A stretch of DNA of 64,000 nucleotides, from positions 186,001 to 250,000 of the forward strand of contig NC_062253.1 of assembly GCF_905475465.1 (NCBI RefSeq). Direction: 5' to 3'. How positions within the stretch are numbered: position 1 is the first letter of the stretch; each line of letters begins with the position of its first letter. This document shows, one piece after another, positions 20,201 through 31,500 of the stretch. Origin of the DNA: Pieris napi (lineage: Eukaryota; Arthropoda; Insecta; Lepidoptera; Pieridae). Under the pieces are notes generated by a model. The model worked only from the letters and a program-made list of their open reading frames with translations, had not been told where the DNA came from and did no database searches. The position numbers and the translations under genes are program-made.

Positions 20201-22827
20201 CTCACTACAAAAACTAGGCTCTTCTTCTTAATTTTGCTGAGTAACCATTTACAATAAAACAAAACACGTAATTTCCAAGCTCTCAGTTCTTCACAATCAC
20301 ACCGAAATAACAATAACAAACGAAATAATCATGGCGGAGTCGACAACAAGTTTACAATTTCACCAAAGACCACAATTTGAAACAACAAACCATTAACCAA
20401 CGTTGCCCAACGTTCGCCAAAGGAAAGACTCTAAAAGTAATCAGCTGTTGTCGTGACCGCCATCTTGTTTTAGATGATTAATCAACACGCTGGCTTTCGG
20501 TCAGACAGATAGTTAACTTTGACGTGATTGAATATCGATCTTTAATGAACTGTCTAGGGATTCAATTAACTCTCTGATTTAACTACTTTACTGCGTCATA
20601 TATATGTAATTAAATTAATTTTAAAGATATTGTTTGGTGGTAAGTGTAAGCTGTTAAATTTAGGTCTGTAAAATTAATAATTTTCTTAAATATTTCCGTA
20701 AATTTTTCCATTCTGTTGCTAATTATTTCATTTGTGCTGTGTTAAAATAGGATTTTGCTAACAAAATTAGGGTCTAAAACGCTAATATTGTGACAAAAAG
20801 TTAGGTGTCAATTATGTTGAAAAAGAATTCAATTTTTAAGAAATATCTCTCTATTAAACTTGTGTCAATTAGTGTTTTGTGTATCATACATATAAATTAA
20901 GTACTACTTTAGGTATATATAAAAGTAACACTAATAGACTTGTACCAATAGTTTATAATCACCACTTATTAACTTGAGCACCCACACTTCTTATTGGAAG
21001 CCAATACAACACCTTTCTAGCAATATGCTGACTCGCAGAGTCTAAACGCTTCCAGAGAGTTATGAGCTCAGTTAACACTAGAGAGAGGACAATGAAAGAG
21101 AGCTGTTGGATGTGCTAGAGGCCAATTAAAAGCTTAAAGTCGAACTATCATTGATATTTCAGCAAAATAACACACTCCACGATGAGAGTAACTTGATAAA
21201 AAGTCAATTGCACAAGCTTGATGGCTATGGCTTAGAATATGAAAGTGCCTTGAAACGCATAGCTGATCTTGAAAGGGAATTGTATGAGGCTAATCAACAT
21301 ATTATCATAAAGCTTGAAGAAGCCTCACACCAAAAGTCAGAAACTTTAACACAAGACCTTTTTAAAGACTTAGTTTGCAATGGTTCACTTTCAGAATCAA
21401 ATTCCTCTACAGCATATAAAAATTTTAGTGGATGTAGTATATAAAGAATAAAAAAGTACATTAAAATCAATAAATTTGTTACTAAATCACAAAAATTTCT
21501 TAAAAAGCACAACATTGTATTAGATAATAAAAAAATTATAAAGGAAAACATAAAACTTAAAGCTAATATTGATATAAACTTAATTGAACTTGAAAATGTT
21601 AGGATTAAATATGAATTTGACACCCAACAATTGCCAAAGGAGATCTTGGAACTTCAAAAAATAGCAGATTCCATGGTATCAAAATTGCAGGAGTCTCAAA
21701 GCATGATCTCTAAATACTTGGCTGCTATGGAAGATCTTATCAAGATCTCCACACATGCAGCACAATGCCTTGAGTGTGGAAAGTCAAGCCAGGCTCTACA
21801 GGTGGAGGAACGTAATTTATGCTTAAAATAAATGTCTTTATTTATATAACACATACAAAATGACAAACAATATATATTTATAGGTTACCCTTTTGCTTGT
21901 AATAATATATAATCAGAATACAATTAATTAATATTTATTTATTATAAATAAAACTAAATAATGTCGATGCGATTTCTGGAAAATAAAAAAGGAGAGGAAA
22001 TTTTAATATGTGGTCTTGAACGTAACAAACGTACATTACAGAGCCACCGCACCCCGAAGAGCGGCGTTGGAGCTTCGCCCTGGGGCTCTGGTGACGGATC
22101 GGCTGCCTTCTCCCCTCTGGGCGGTCTTCACCGTCTCCTTCTATTCTCTTCGCGTGCTCAGGGTAATACGTCTCTCGTTTATTATAAAAATATATCTAAA
22201 GTAATATCGAGAACATTTTTTTCGACTTGTTTAATTAACGAATTTGTGGATAAACACAGACGTTTTAACAAAGACCCAGAATATTGAAACTAGACTAGAT
22301 TTTTAAGTAACAAACTATTTTTTTTTTAATTAATTAATTTACCCTTTAAATTGGAGAATCGTTTTCGTAGGTTATATCTCGGGGGAACCTATTATCGTCT
22401 CTTAGATATTTGAAAGAGTTGTTCTAACACCTTTATTTTGCAGTGGTTGACGGGCCACGGCTGGCATTGTGACTGGTTCGAGTCCCGGCATCGGTTGAGC
22501 GACGGACTCGACACCCTGCGCCACCTGGTGGAGGGGGGACAACTGTCGCCCGTTCTCGACAAAGTGAGTGAAATATTGTTTTGATTTTTCTTTAAGTGAA
22601 AACGTTTATAAAAATTGTAGCTTTTGCCTTTATCTTATTTTTATCCCAGTAGTGCTGGGTTCGATTCCCCGCAGAGTCGTTATTTCGAAGGCAATTAAAA
22701 TCACCTTTTTGAGTATGATATTTTTTTTTTTAAATTACAGGTTTATTTCCCTCAAGATTTTGAAGCAGCGCTTGCGCACGCTTGTAGCGACAAAGCGGTC
22801 GGCACCACTGTTATAAGATTTCCCTGA
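8286..22827 (+). CDS. RTN4IP1-like mitochondrial MDR oxidoreductase, 12 exons
   Basis: Exons: 8286-8333, 8757-8837, 9192-9357, 9603-9773, 10563-10703, 11147-11261, 11604-11732, 12280-12401, 12732-12888, 22042-22162, 22444-22563, 22741-22827. Every junction is GT-AG and in phase, giving about 485 residues. A zinc-less, quinone-oxidoreductase-type MDR fold is recognisable: VLVRVQAFSVSTIDRSVLRG, VTVGRGFAG, MGDEVWG, SAASLPWAGSLALIALDALR, the nucleotide-binding loop VLVAGAASGEGCALIQLLGCWG, LGAQDFMELE, and the C-terminal QDFEAALAHACSDKAVGTTV. An N-terminal extension of about 160 residues includes a Gly/Ala-rich hydrophobic segment (SMIIFACGAVLGG...). The family (OPA10 in man) is mitochondrial and NADPH-dependent; membrane attachment here is inferred. 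Intron 9 is 9.2 kb because of a transposon complex starting about 20 bases after the donor. A poly(A) signal is at 22941-22946. Confidence 0.85.
10748..10885 (+). repeat. dispersed repeat, family C (GACGTTCATAAGTG type)
   Basis: Shares 'TTGCCAGTTCTTCTCTT', 'AATGTAAAATTAGAAG' and 'TTTTTTGACGTTCATAAGTG' with the copy at 42.35-42.52 kb. Probably the 3' end of a non-LTR element. A run of ten C's follows at about 10938-10947. Confidence 0.6.
11318..11566 (+). repeat. tRNA-derived SINE copy 2
   Basis: Same family as 5399-5688, in intron 6 of the MDR reductase, ending in TTGTAGCGCCACTGGT. The internal GTGAAGCAAAACATCGTCAG block is slightly diverged. Confidence 0.75.
11855..12135 (+). repeat. dispersed repeat, family B
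   Basis: Starts with 'GGCAGAAGGCTCATCAGATG' and 'TTAAGTGATATGCCCATGGA', then diverges. Located in intron 7 of the MDR reductase. Confidence 0.6.
12910..13005 (+). repeat. left terminal inverted repeat of the composite transposon
   Basis: Pairs with 20501-20598 in inverse orientation. The longest exact blocks include ATCAGAGAGTTAATTGAATC and ATTAAAGATCGATATTCAAT. Homology fades at the shared 'TCAGAC' near 13000. Confidence 0.85.
13006..13789. other. interior of the composite transposon with ACTCGAG-type short repeats
   Basis: No ORF is credible here. ACTCGAGCG recurs at 13044, 13186 and 13449, and inverted at about 13540. These may be subterminal repeats of the transposon. This is an inference from position only. 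Confidence 0.4.
13449..13548. repeat. perfect inverted repeat, 20-bp arms
   Basis: Arms CTCGAGCGCGTCAGATTAAA (13450-13469) and its exact complement (13529-13548) enclose a 59-base loop. A third partial copy, ACTCGAGCGCGTCAGAT, lies at 13186-13202. Confidence 0.85.
13790..14445 (+). mobile_element. Helitron-derived fragment
   Basis: Positions 14330-14440 match the interior of the Helitron at 4.87-4.97 kb (blocks TGCAGTATCGC, ATGTGTAAAACTG and CATTCTTCTTTCGCAA). The preceding part ('ACTACGCAACGGATTTTGAT' onward) looks like non-coding body of larger insect Helitrons, from memory. Ends are not defined. Confidence 0.5.
14530..18045 (+). pseudogene. decayed non-LTR retrotransposon (Jockey/CR1-like), ORF1 and ORF2
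   Basis: The ORF1 remnant (14560-15444) includes an RNA-binding-like segment and a degenerate zinc knuckle, CLRCQKFNYSARVCRG, near 15060-15110. ORF2 begins near 15450 and is split by a MITE at 15501-16055. Its endonuclease domain shows LLNETWLK and MGDLNAHH (16404-16424). The reverse transcriptase shows PGLDNIPY, YRPISLSSCLGKLFE, QFGFRKGRSCSETF, FLDVKGAFDNV and, in another frame, LQFADDLLLY (17861-17890). Several frameshifts and stops break it, and the part after the FADD box stops near 18045 without thumb or tail. It lies inside the composite transposon in intron 9 of the MDR reductase. Confidence 0.85.
15501..16055. mobile_element. MITE with 27-bp TIRs and TAA target duplication
   Basis: Ends are GGCCGTTTCTCCACTGCTCC... 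and the inverse of GGCCCTTTCTCCACTGCTCC..., each running into GGTCCGGC. TAA flanks both sides (15498-15500 and 16056-16058). A 3-bp TAA duplication and short TIRs point to a PIF/Harbinger-type non-autonomous element. No ORF. Removing the element and one TAA restores the ORF2 reading frame of the host retroelement, which sets the order of events. Confidence 0.9.
18394..20186 (-). CDS. KRBA2/Ginger-like integrase with Cys-rich tail, two exons, apparently intact
   Basis: Exon 1 is 20186-20102 (ATG complementing 20184-20186) and exon 2 is 20000-18394. A 101-bp intron with GTAGGT donor and CTTGTAG acceptor joins them in phase, giving 563 residues. Visible in order: an HHCC zinc-binding module (H110, H115, C143, C146); the integrase core with D174 in GQVDLIDF, D233 in LQSDNGREF and E270 in PQTQGSVERSN (DD36E spacing); a 15-residue repeat, about four times, around PEETQL/SEEAQL; and a C-terminal cysteine cluster (KCTCKPAPKQC, RCACYKNKVLCGSKC). 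Such rve-domain proteins are annotated as KRBA2-like and derive from Ginger DNA transposons. The gene sits just inside the right TIR, so a mobile source is more likely than a host gene, yet there are no disabling changes. A poly(A) signal is at 18215-18220 (minus). Confidence 0.82.
18826..19005 (-). repeat. 45-bp in-frame minisatellite inside the integrase gene
   Basis: About four 45-base units spaced at roughly 18855, 18900, 18945 and 18990 encode 15-residue repeats with the core EE-x-x-L. The units have diverged in sequence but not in length. Confidence 0.7.
20501..20598 (-). repeat. right terminal inverted repeat of the composite transposon
   Basis: Inverse partner of 12910-13005. It lies about 315 bases upstream of the integrase start codon, so the integrase promoter is inside the element. 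Confidence 0.85.
21060..21831 (+). pseudogene. coiled-coil protein fragment with stops, unrecognised
   Basis: One reading direction gives heptad-rich segments: REDNERELLDVLEAN, stop, then KLKVELSLIFQQNN through ALKRIADLERELYEANQHI, a stop near 21442, then further Lys/Glu/Leu-rich sequence, and finally PKEILELQKIADSMVSKLQE ending in a Cys-containing tail with a stop at 21829-21831. No intron borders are evident, and the in-frame stops and one shift suggest a dead or retroposed copy, or ORF1 of an unknown element. It lies in intron 9 of the MDR reductase, just outside the right TIR of the composite transposon. I do not recognise the parent. Confidence 0.5.
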
Positions 22828-22946
22828 GACCTAATGTGATATGCACAAATGTATTGTCAAAGAAATGTATATTTATATGAAATTATATACTTTTAAACGA
22901 GGCTCAAAGAATTGCACAATTTGTGCTTTTACTTCGTATTAATAAA

Positions 22947-23720
22947 TCATCATTTCATATTTATAAAAAAAATAATATTAACTTGTAAATTCATTATTTT
23001 ACAGATTTTTTTTTATATTTTGTTCTGAAGTAGCGAATTTATAATAAATCATACCAGTGCCATCTATTCGATAAAAAACATAACTTTTCCGGGATTATAA
23101 AATAAAAAGTGGTTCTTTATTTAACCAACTGCGAAAAGTTACGAGTTAACGTAATGTGTTCATAATATTGTATTATTTATAATTATCTTAGAAATATGGG
23201 AATGAGATGTGATGTGATTTTCTATACATTTATTAAGTCGGTATTCCCAAAGATCGATACCTAAAACCTAGCACAATAATATATCTAGTATAAACGTTAT
23301 TCCTACAACAAACAATAATATACAAGTATTATAGGAATCGCAATTGGGTCTATAGCTGACTGTTATGTCTTTATCACTCTCATGGTACTAGAATAAATAA
23401 ATGCGACAAAACATTCTCGATGTTTTATGTACTAAATGTCCATTTTCGGTTCCTGAATATATTTTTGTAAAAGGTTTAAAAAATAAGACTGCGAAATAGT
23501 AAACTGATTATGTAGAAATAAGAATTGTAAAAATTCATTTCAAATGTCAATATTACATCAAAGTTAATTTATTTTTAATATATTTTTGTATATATTTAGT
23601 TTCAAATAAAATATCTTATTATTCCGTCGTTTCATTTTTTTCGTTTCACTAATGCCATTTATCAGCGAACATATTTTTAAGCGAAACACAAACTATTATA
23701 AAATTATATGTATAACCTGT
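22947..23720. other. intergenic, no gene seen
   Basis: AT-rich sequence after the poly(A) signal of the MDR reductase. No exon or repeat found in this window can be placed here. Confidence 0.4.
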
Positions 23721-23721
23721 T

Positions 23722-23937
23722 TAGGCGTGGGCCTCAGATGTCTGAATTTGTTTCATGATCATTTGTCAATCTAATAGGCAAGTAGATGATCAGCCTCCTG
23801 TGCCTGACACACGTCGATGTTTTCGGTCTAAGGCAAGCCGTAATTCCTCACGATGTTTTCCTTCACCGTTAGAGCGAATGTTAAGTGCTGGATGAGAGTC
23901 GCAGGTCGAAGCCACTCGGCCAACACTGCTCGGTATC
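23722..23937 (-). repeat. tRNA-derived SINE copy 3
   Basis: Reverse-strand copy of the SINE at 5.4 kb. It runs from the GGCCTCAGATG block to GGCCAACACTGCT; the outermost 3' end is missing. Confidence 0.75.
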
Positions 23938-25552
23938 TGCAATGACCAGGTACTGAAGAATCGTTAGAAATAACACAAACTTTGATCTACGTAATAATTT
24001 ATTAACCTTATAACATGTGTAAGTACGAATAACAATAAAAAATAATATCGAAAGCTACATTTTACAGAAAATGTAAAAAAGGCTAGTCGAGAGAAATTCC
24101 TACAGATTTTTCATCTTAAAGGAAGAAGGTAGTGTTTGTTTTAAGTAAGAGATTTTGATAAATAATTTTTATTCAATTACAACTCCTTCCGTAATTATGA
24201 ACCATTAAACCGCTCATAAGGTGTCGTCTATCGTAATCCACAGCTTAGGCGAACGGTTTAAATATGCTAAGCGAACACTTTTTGAGTTTGATCAAAAAAA
24301 ATTAGACAATTGTCTATGGAATGTCATTATTACTCGGAAAAAAGAAACGAGTAAAAGAAAAAAAACTTTATCTTCGTGAAATTCAGACGGATTGAATGAT
24401 AACAGAATCAGTGATCCGCAATATAAACTTGTATACTCTAGGGCTCCGATATCGCCATTTACCGGCTTCGTTTTCTGTAAATTGTCTATTTTCACACAAA
24501 CATCTATGAAGAGAATGAAAAATAAGGAATAAGTGAATTCACACAAAGCGCTTTTACATATTATGTGCTTACCGTTAGTGAAGCAATATATTAAGCGATA
24601 TATCACTCGTGCCGTATTTGTTCACTTTCAAGTATGAAGGAAGATTCCAACCAATATTTATTATGTATTTTGTGTTTATTACTACAAAGTACATTGAATT
24701 TTAATTACCAACTATATGCTTGATAATATTATGTTATAAATGTTACTTTATATTTGATTAGACATAGATTTAGTCTGTCTAATAATTATAGATGTCTACA
24801 AGTTTCTTGGAATTTTTTAAATGCAATTCAACCCCATATTAAACAATTACCTTTAAAAAATAAAACCAATACGAGTAATACTCAAAACTCGAGTAAGTCT
24901 CGATATATAAACGTTTTAATCGAATCAATATCGCAAAGTTCACGCCAAAATACGATTCGTATACGTGTACGTAACATATTTAACGCACATAAAGAACGCG
25001 TATTCAACGAGATGAGCTATACACCTCTCACTGTAAAGCCGACCACGTTCCTTAGACATAGAGAGAATACTATAGTGTGATTTTTTAATGCAACAATTAA
25101 GTGTCCTATTTTTTACGTTTACTATTCGATGTTACGTATTTGTCGTCCTGAGTTATCGTTTTCGTTTGAGGGACATTCTACCTCTGGATGAGATAAGTTT
25201 ATAACACTATCACCCAAATTCCTAGTTAACTTAACCCTTTTGAAAATTCACACACCGTTGTCTTAATTAATAAGTGACCCCGAAAGATTGGCCTGGAAGA
25301 AGAATATATGAAGATGCTCTCATAAATGAAACCTTTAAAACAATGTGTTTTAATCTTTCAATTTCACTAAATCGGCTTTTAAATATTGCATTGCCTTTAT
25401 TACTAATTTCTGGAAAACTGCGAGAAAAGTCCACTACGCCCTTAAGTATGGAACTGCTAACCATATTCCACCTGAAAACATAAATACTAATTAATCATCT
25501 CTATTGGGAAGAAGTAGGGATACGAAACGGTCAAGCGATCGAGTCCGCTACC
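23938..25552. other. intergenic and EFR3 3' UTR
   Basis: Minus-strand AATAAA at 25396-25401 lies about 150 bases after the EFR3 stop and is the likely poly(A) signal. The rest holds no supported gene. A plus-strand 108-codon ORF at 24754-25080 has no recognisable family. Confidence 0.4.
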
Positions 25553-28500
25553 TCAGTAGAGAAAGAGCTCCGTCAAATACTTGGTGTAAGGCTGGTTCTG
25601 AGTCTTGCCCGCGGGGGAGCCGGCTCCGATGGGCAGAAGGGGCTCCTCGGAGATGGAGTTGAAGATCTCTTCCAGCTTGTCTTGGATCTCGTACTGAGGG
25701 TAAACATTGCATTTAAAACATTTGCCAATATATAAATTAAATAAAAAAAAACAGTGGCGCTACATTTTTAGGTCTGGGCCTCAGATTTTTGTATCTGTTC
25801 GTGATCATTTGTCAATCTAATAGGCCGTCCACTTTTTTCGGTCTTAGGCAAACCCATTTCCTCACGATGTTTTCCTTCACCGTTCGAGCAAATGTTAAAT
25901 GCGCACATATATAGAAAGTCCATTGGTGCACAGCCGAGGATCGAACCTACGACCTCAGGGATGAGAGTCGCAACGTAAAGTAATACTAGGCCAACATTGC
26001 TTTAAAAATACATATATCTAATTTGTTAAAATTTGAATTTGTGTCATTTTAAGTCTTAAGCAGTTTTAGTTATGCAAATTCTAAAACAAACACAATAATA
26101 GATTTATAAAACTCTTAATAATGAAGACGTGGAAGAGTGTAAGTCTGATACCTTGGGCTGCGTGATGTGCAGCAGATGGTCGAAGGGCGCAGTGCGGAAG
26201 GTGTTGTTGAGGGACACCTTCCTCCTCTCCGCGTCTCTCCTCTCGGCCTCGCTGGGCCCGCTCGCCGCCCGCCGCAGCGCCTCCAGGCTCACGTTCTCGC
26301 TCTGCGTGGGGTGCTGCGGCCGTTTATTAATTACGCGTCATCATATATATAGATATAAACACATGTATGTATGATGAACTACGAATACGTGGTCGAATGA
26401 TATCGAGACTGAACGAATACCACACTAGTCCGCGTGTCGTGTACGCTAGCCGTGTGCGCGTCTTCGTGGCCCCAATGCCAGAACTCATTGTCCGTTCGCT
26501 GGAGGAATACGGATTTTCAATATTATCAGAGACGCAAATGTATTGCGTTAATCATTTTAAAGTTTTTTACTAAAGAAATGAATGAATTACATAAGTCCCA
26601 AAGTGGGGCATCGAGGGCCGGTGGTTGTAGTTGTACTTTTCAATGAACATTCGGTACTCTTCGTCCAACGCGTCGTACTGGGTTTGCTGTCATAATATAT
26701 AAATTATTAAGGAATATAATACATATACGAGAACTTATAAATCGTCACATTTCCCAACAGTTTAATATTGGTTCATCGTCGGTCGCGGAGGCAGAACCGA
26801 AATTCCGTATCACCTCGACTGAGAGTTGTTTAAGGAAGTTTTTGTCACTACTATGTGGAACCGGCTGCACAATAAAGTATTTTCGAATTAATTCTTAAAA
26901 CGCCGGAAACGTAATCGCGAGCCTTCTGGCAATATAGGTGTCCGCGGGCGGTATAATTCAACATCAGATAAGCCTCCCGCCCGTTTGTTATATAAATAAC
27001 TCACCCTCTGTACTCCGGGGGAACTGTTGGCGCTGTCGAGTTCGGTGACGGGTCCCGCGGAGATGTCGGCCAGGCTGTCCCTGCCCTGCGTCGCTCCTGA
27101 AAGGGGTTTAACGTCTTACGAAGGCTGCACTCACTTCACGGTTCGAAATAGATACGATACGTTACAACAACTATTGCAGCAAAAAAGGTAAAAGAATTCA
27201 ATTAAAGATATAATCCCATATTTGTACTTTGATTATTAAGAAAATATTGAATTAACGAGTACAAATAGATGTTAATTTATAGAATAAAATGGACTGTCAA
27301 TTAATTATTTCTGTTAATCTATGCAATTTGTTATTTCCATACATTGTGTGATGTGTTCCCTTTTCGAGTGGTTAGTTTTCGCCGTAAGTTCAGATTTCAT
27401 TTGAACCAACTGCTGACATGGGTGTTCCAGTAATATCAGCTGAAGATGCGATACACCGACACAAGAATGATATGTTGTAAGAAGTATTTATGATGTATGT
27501 AGATGTGATATAGCGCTTACCGGCTTCCACCCAGCTGTGGCGATGGGCGAGGCCGACGGCCGTGCCTCCGGAGTAGGGGGACGCGGTCTGCAGGCGGCTG
27601 GGCTCGATGCCGCACGCCTTCAGGCATTCGCCCAGCGCCATCTGGCGGGAGGTTCATATTAACAGCATATACTTAATTAAATTTGTTTATGATAAAGCAC
27701 ACATTATTTTATATGAATTAAAATTAAAATTATTTTGTTCCTTTTGAAATGCATACATAGGCACTAATTAAAGATTTAAGTCGGCGCCTGGTAGATAGAT
27801 CCTAGAGCTGGTGCTTTCTTAGCTCAACAAACAAGTATCGCAATACAGCGAAAAAATGCCAATATTAAACACTGCCACAGGGAACAAATTTGTGATCAAA
27901 ATTATACTTTAATAAGAAAAATACATTTTCTTTGATTTTAAATTTTGTATGTAAGAATTTATTACGAGACAAAAATGGCCGGCCCGAGAGGATCACCTCG
28001 TCGAAAACCACTTCTAAAGAGATTATTATTATTACTATGTAATGAGAATATTGTAAAATTCAAATAGAAATACCTGGTCGATCATCAGGTAGGGCAACTT
28101 GTTCGGCAATTTGTTGGGCGACACGTCGTAGTCGTCCGAGAGCGGCGGCAACATGTGCTGGGCTTCTTCGCGACGAGCTTCTATTATCTGAAACGGTTTA
28201 TATTCCAAATATATATTTAATAAACAAAATACTTTTTTCTTCATTACTAGCTTCAGCAAGCGAATCTCATCAATAAACTTTCTTTTGTGTTTGCGCTTAA
28301 ATGCGCTCGTACGAAGGAAAACAAAAATTGTTACATTAACAAACGATCACGAAACAGATATAGAAATCTGAGGCCCAGACCTAAAAAGGTTGTAGCGCCA
28401 CTGGTTTGTTTTTCTAACGTGGAGTTTTAAAAGTGAATTTAATTAAAAACATAAAAGTAAATCTAAATATTTACTTACTCAAGTGACCTAATACAAAAAT

Positions 28501-31500
28501 AACAAATATTTCAATATCACGAACAACATATCGAATTAACTTTAATTACTATATTTGATTCTTTAGCTGGCATCATTGCATACTAATTCTAGGTTTTAAA
28601 AATAAATAAAATAAAAATCATTTAATCACATAGGTAACATACATAATGTACACTTATGACTTGTCAGTAAACCTTTAAAAAAAAATAAAATGATATCTTT
28701 ACTTGTGTGTTTTTTGTTTGTAATGAAAAGGGACTTAAATATCACTCGCCATTAAATTACTTTTAATGTAGAACACCGCACTTAATAAAATTAATATATT
28801 AACTAACAATAAAATGTATGTATGGACTCAGATGTTCAGAGTCGTATTGAAATAAAAAAATATGCCCGGCCAAAAAAGTTTGCCATCTCTGACATGTCAA
28901 AAAATGATAGCTGTCAGAATTCTACGGAATTAAGAATCAGAGTATAAAATACCTGTTTAATATAATCGCCGAGCGGCGGCAGCGCCAGCACGTGCGACAC
29001 AAGAGCCGCTAGCGCAACGGTTATGGCGTGGAGCTGACACTGTTGAGCCGTAGACAGGACCGGGTTCGATATCGCCGACTGTTGGATGCTGGAAATATTA
29101 ATACATACAAATTATATTCACCATTAGCACGGCCGTTTTCAAAAGAATAGAGAAACTCACGCCAGAATGAGTTGAAGCATGTCGCAGACGGTCTCCTCGG
29201 AGGCCAGCTCGATGGCGAGCAGAGACAGGGTGGTGTAAATGGCCGATATGTTCTCGGCCGTGTTCGATTCCAGTTGGAGCCCTGAACGTCGTTTTAATTA
29301 ACTTTTTTATGTAATATTGTTGGCAGAGTGTAATTGAACACCATTTACTTGTGGAAAAAAGTTGTATTGTTTTAATATAACAGAGATTACGATGGGTACA
29401 ATTAGTTTATCAAAATCATCAAAAGGAAGTAACTAAGTTTAGAGTATAAACGGACCACAGACTATAGAATGCGCCAATTTTATTTTTAATAAATATATTT
29501 AAATAAGATTTAAAAAAAACATATATGTCAGGAAATGTTCTAATCGAGTCAATTGACGTTGATTTGGTTAATCATTGAGATTCCTGATTCATATTTATTT
29601 TAAGCATCATCATTGAAAACGTTATTATTTAATTGTTTCATAGTTTGGAATTATTATAACGAATAAATGTACGAATATTCTTGCGACCACTTTTGGTTGA
29701 CATTAATATATTTTTCTACGAATATGTACAAGATATATGCATATATTTTTACGATAATTATCAAACACATATTATATTTAATAAAAATGTGTCCAAATAG
29801 CACCACAGTATGTAATATATTATATACATAGACATAACATTAATTGTTTGTAATAAATGTTATGTCTATGTCTAATATAAATAAATCTAAGCATGAAATA
29901 TATTAAGAAAATGTAAAAATGGAAGTGAACGTATACCTTCATACAGCGAGCTGAAGATGGCGTGGCCATGTTTGCTGATGAAGATCAGGTCGGGTCGGGA
30001 GCATTTTTCCACTGTCAGGCCTAGTTTTTCATACTGCACCCTGAAATTCATAATTACTAATTATATATTTTAAAATTGGATCTATCCGTTTGATCGTCAA
30101 ATTATTTTTATTGTAAGTACATTACATCGACATCACACTTAACCACAAAAAGTGGTCTCGATCGTTTCGCGCGTACGTGTGCGTGCACGCAAGTGAGTGG
30201 AAATAGTGCGCTTTCCGATTTATTCGTGAATACCCTTTTGACTCTCACTTAATACACTTTACCTTTTAAAAATATCATAAATCAGTGATTTACGTTATTT
30301 CTCTCCCATTTCAAAAATACTCACGTGGGCACAAGAAGCAGCGGGGCGTTCGCCCGTCTGTCGAGCAGCGTGTGCAGGATCCTCTGCAGCAAGGCCCTGG
30401 TGCGAGCCTCGCTGGTGCTCGACACGCGCAGCAGGGCCTCGAGGAAAGCCGCGGGGAAGGCTTTACTCAGCTCCGTGGTCTTGTACGTCGTTCCCACCTT
30501 GTAACCACGTACAGACATAGTAATGTTTGTCTCTTTTCATCACAATTTGAGAGAGAGAGATGAAAACATACCTTGAGCAGGGACTTGAGCAGAATGCTTT
30601 GCAGCATACAATCGGCCTTGGTGGGTTTCCCTCGGCCGCTCGGTATTTTGCTGACGATGAACATCATAATATCTATCTTCTGGAAGTCGGGCAGGTGGTC
30701 CGCGAATTCGCCCAACGCGTTGATCAAGGCCTCTTGGTAGAGACGCTCGTCGGACTCTTTCTGGAAAGACAACTATTGCATGGAGGACTTTTAGTTAGTG
30801 GTCAGGGTGACGCTTCATTTTCAACGAAATATGTCTATGGCTATGTTTAGTTGCTTATCAACTGATCAATTTAAAAAAAAAACATTGTAAAGTACCCATC
30901 TGATACCTAATAGTTAAATTTGAAATTTGAATAATTTATCATAATTGTCATATATTTTATAAAAGATAGCTCGTAACATATACTGTAGATATAGCATTAT
31001 GATGCGGAACACTTTAATAAATAAATAAACAGTTATTTCATAATTTGTATGTATTAAAAAACCATTGTCACAACATCTAGCTGATTTTATTTATTAATAA
31101 AAAAAAGGTGCGTACAAAGTACACAGAAGTGAAACTTCTTTGTAAATTAATTATTGAGTAATTAAGCCAAATACCATAATTTAATTTTGCCAGTCAATAA
31201 AAATATGCCAAAACCGCTGCACATCTTCGTGACGTTCCGTAAAATTTTTACCCTCATGCGCCTAAAGAAGTTTCACTTCAAAAATATCTATAGATGGGTA
31301 TATACGTCGCCAGCCTTTTAATAACTTTTAACCAATAAAAAAAGCTGTTTGTTTTTCTCTGATCTAAAATTTCGGCTCAGCGATTAGGAAAGAATAGGAA
31401 GAAAGAAAACACTCACTTCGGAATCTCGAGCTACTGAGGCTCGGAGATTTGTCAGGAGATTGTTGATTATTTCCAACACCGACGGACCTGGAATATTTAC

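Larger units (their letters stand above)
12910..20598. mobile_element. composite DNA transposon with ~90-bp TIRs, carrying a Ginger/KRBA2-like integrase and nested elements
   Basis: Both ends carry the same sequence in inverse orientation, with outer core CAGTAAAGTAGTTA and 5 mismatches in the first 68 aligned bases by eye. Extended outward the ends read TGTCTCAG and, complemented, TGACGCAG, so the termini would be TG...CA as in Ginger elements. Adjacent bases TACA (left) and TATA (right) could be a 4-bp target duplication with one mismatch. Inside are the integrase gene (18394-20186, minus) next to the right end, and about 5.4 kb of other mobile DNA: Helitron debris, a non-LTR element and a MITE. 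The complex sits about 20 bases after the intron 9 donor of the MDR reductase. I infer one original DNA transposon later invaded by others. Confidence 0.7.

Noticed and set aside
24754..25080. Plus-strand ORF of 108 codons
   Set aside because: No family recognised. It lies antisense to the likely 3' flank of EFR3, with no splice partners; Asn/Lys/Ser-rich composition is as expected from AT-rich DNA.
30285..30850. Plus-strand ORFs of 92 and 96 codons
   Set aside because: Antisense shadows of two EFR3 exons with high GC content.
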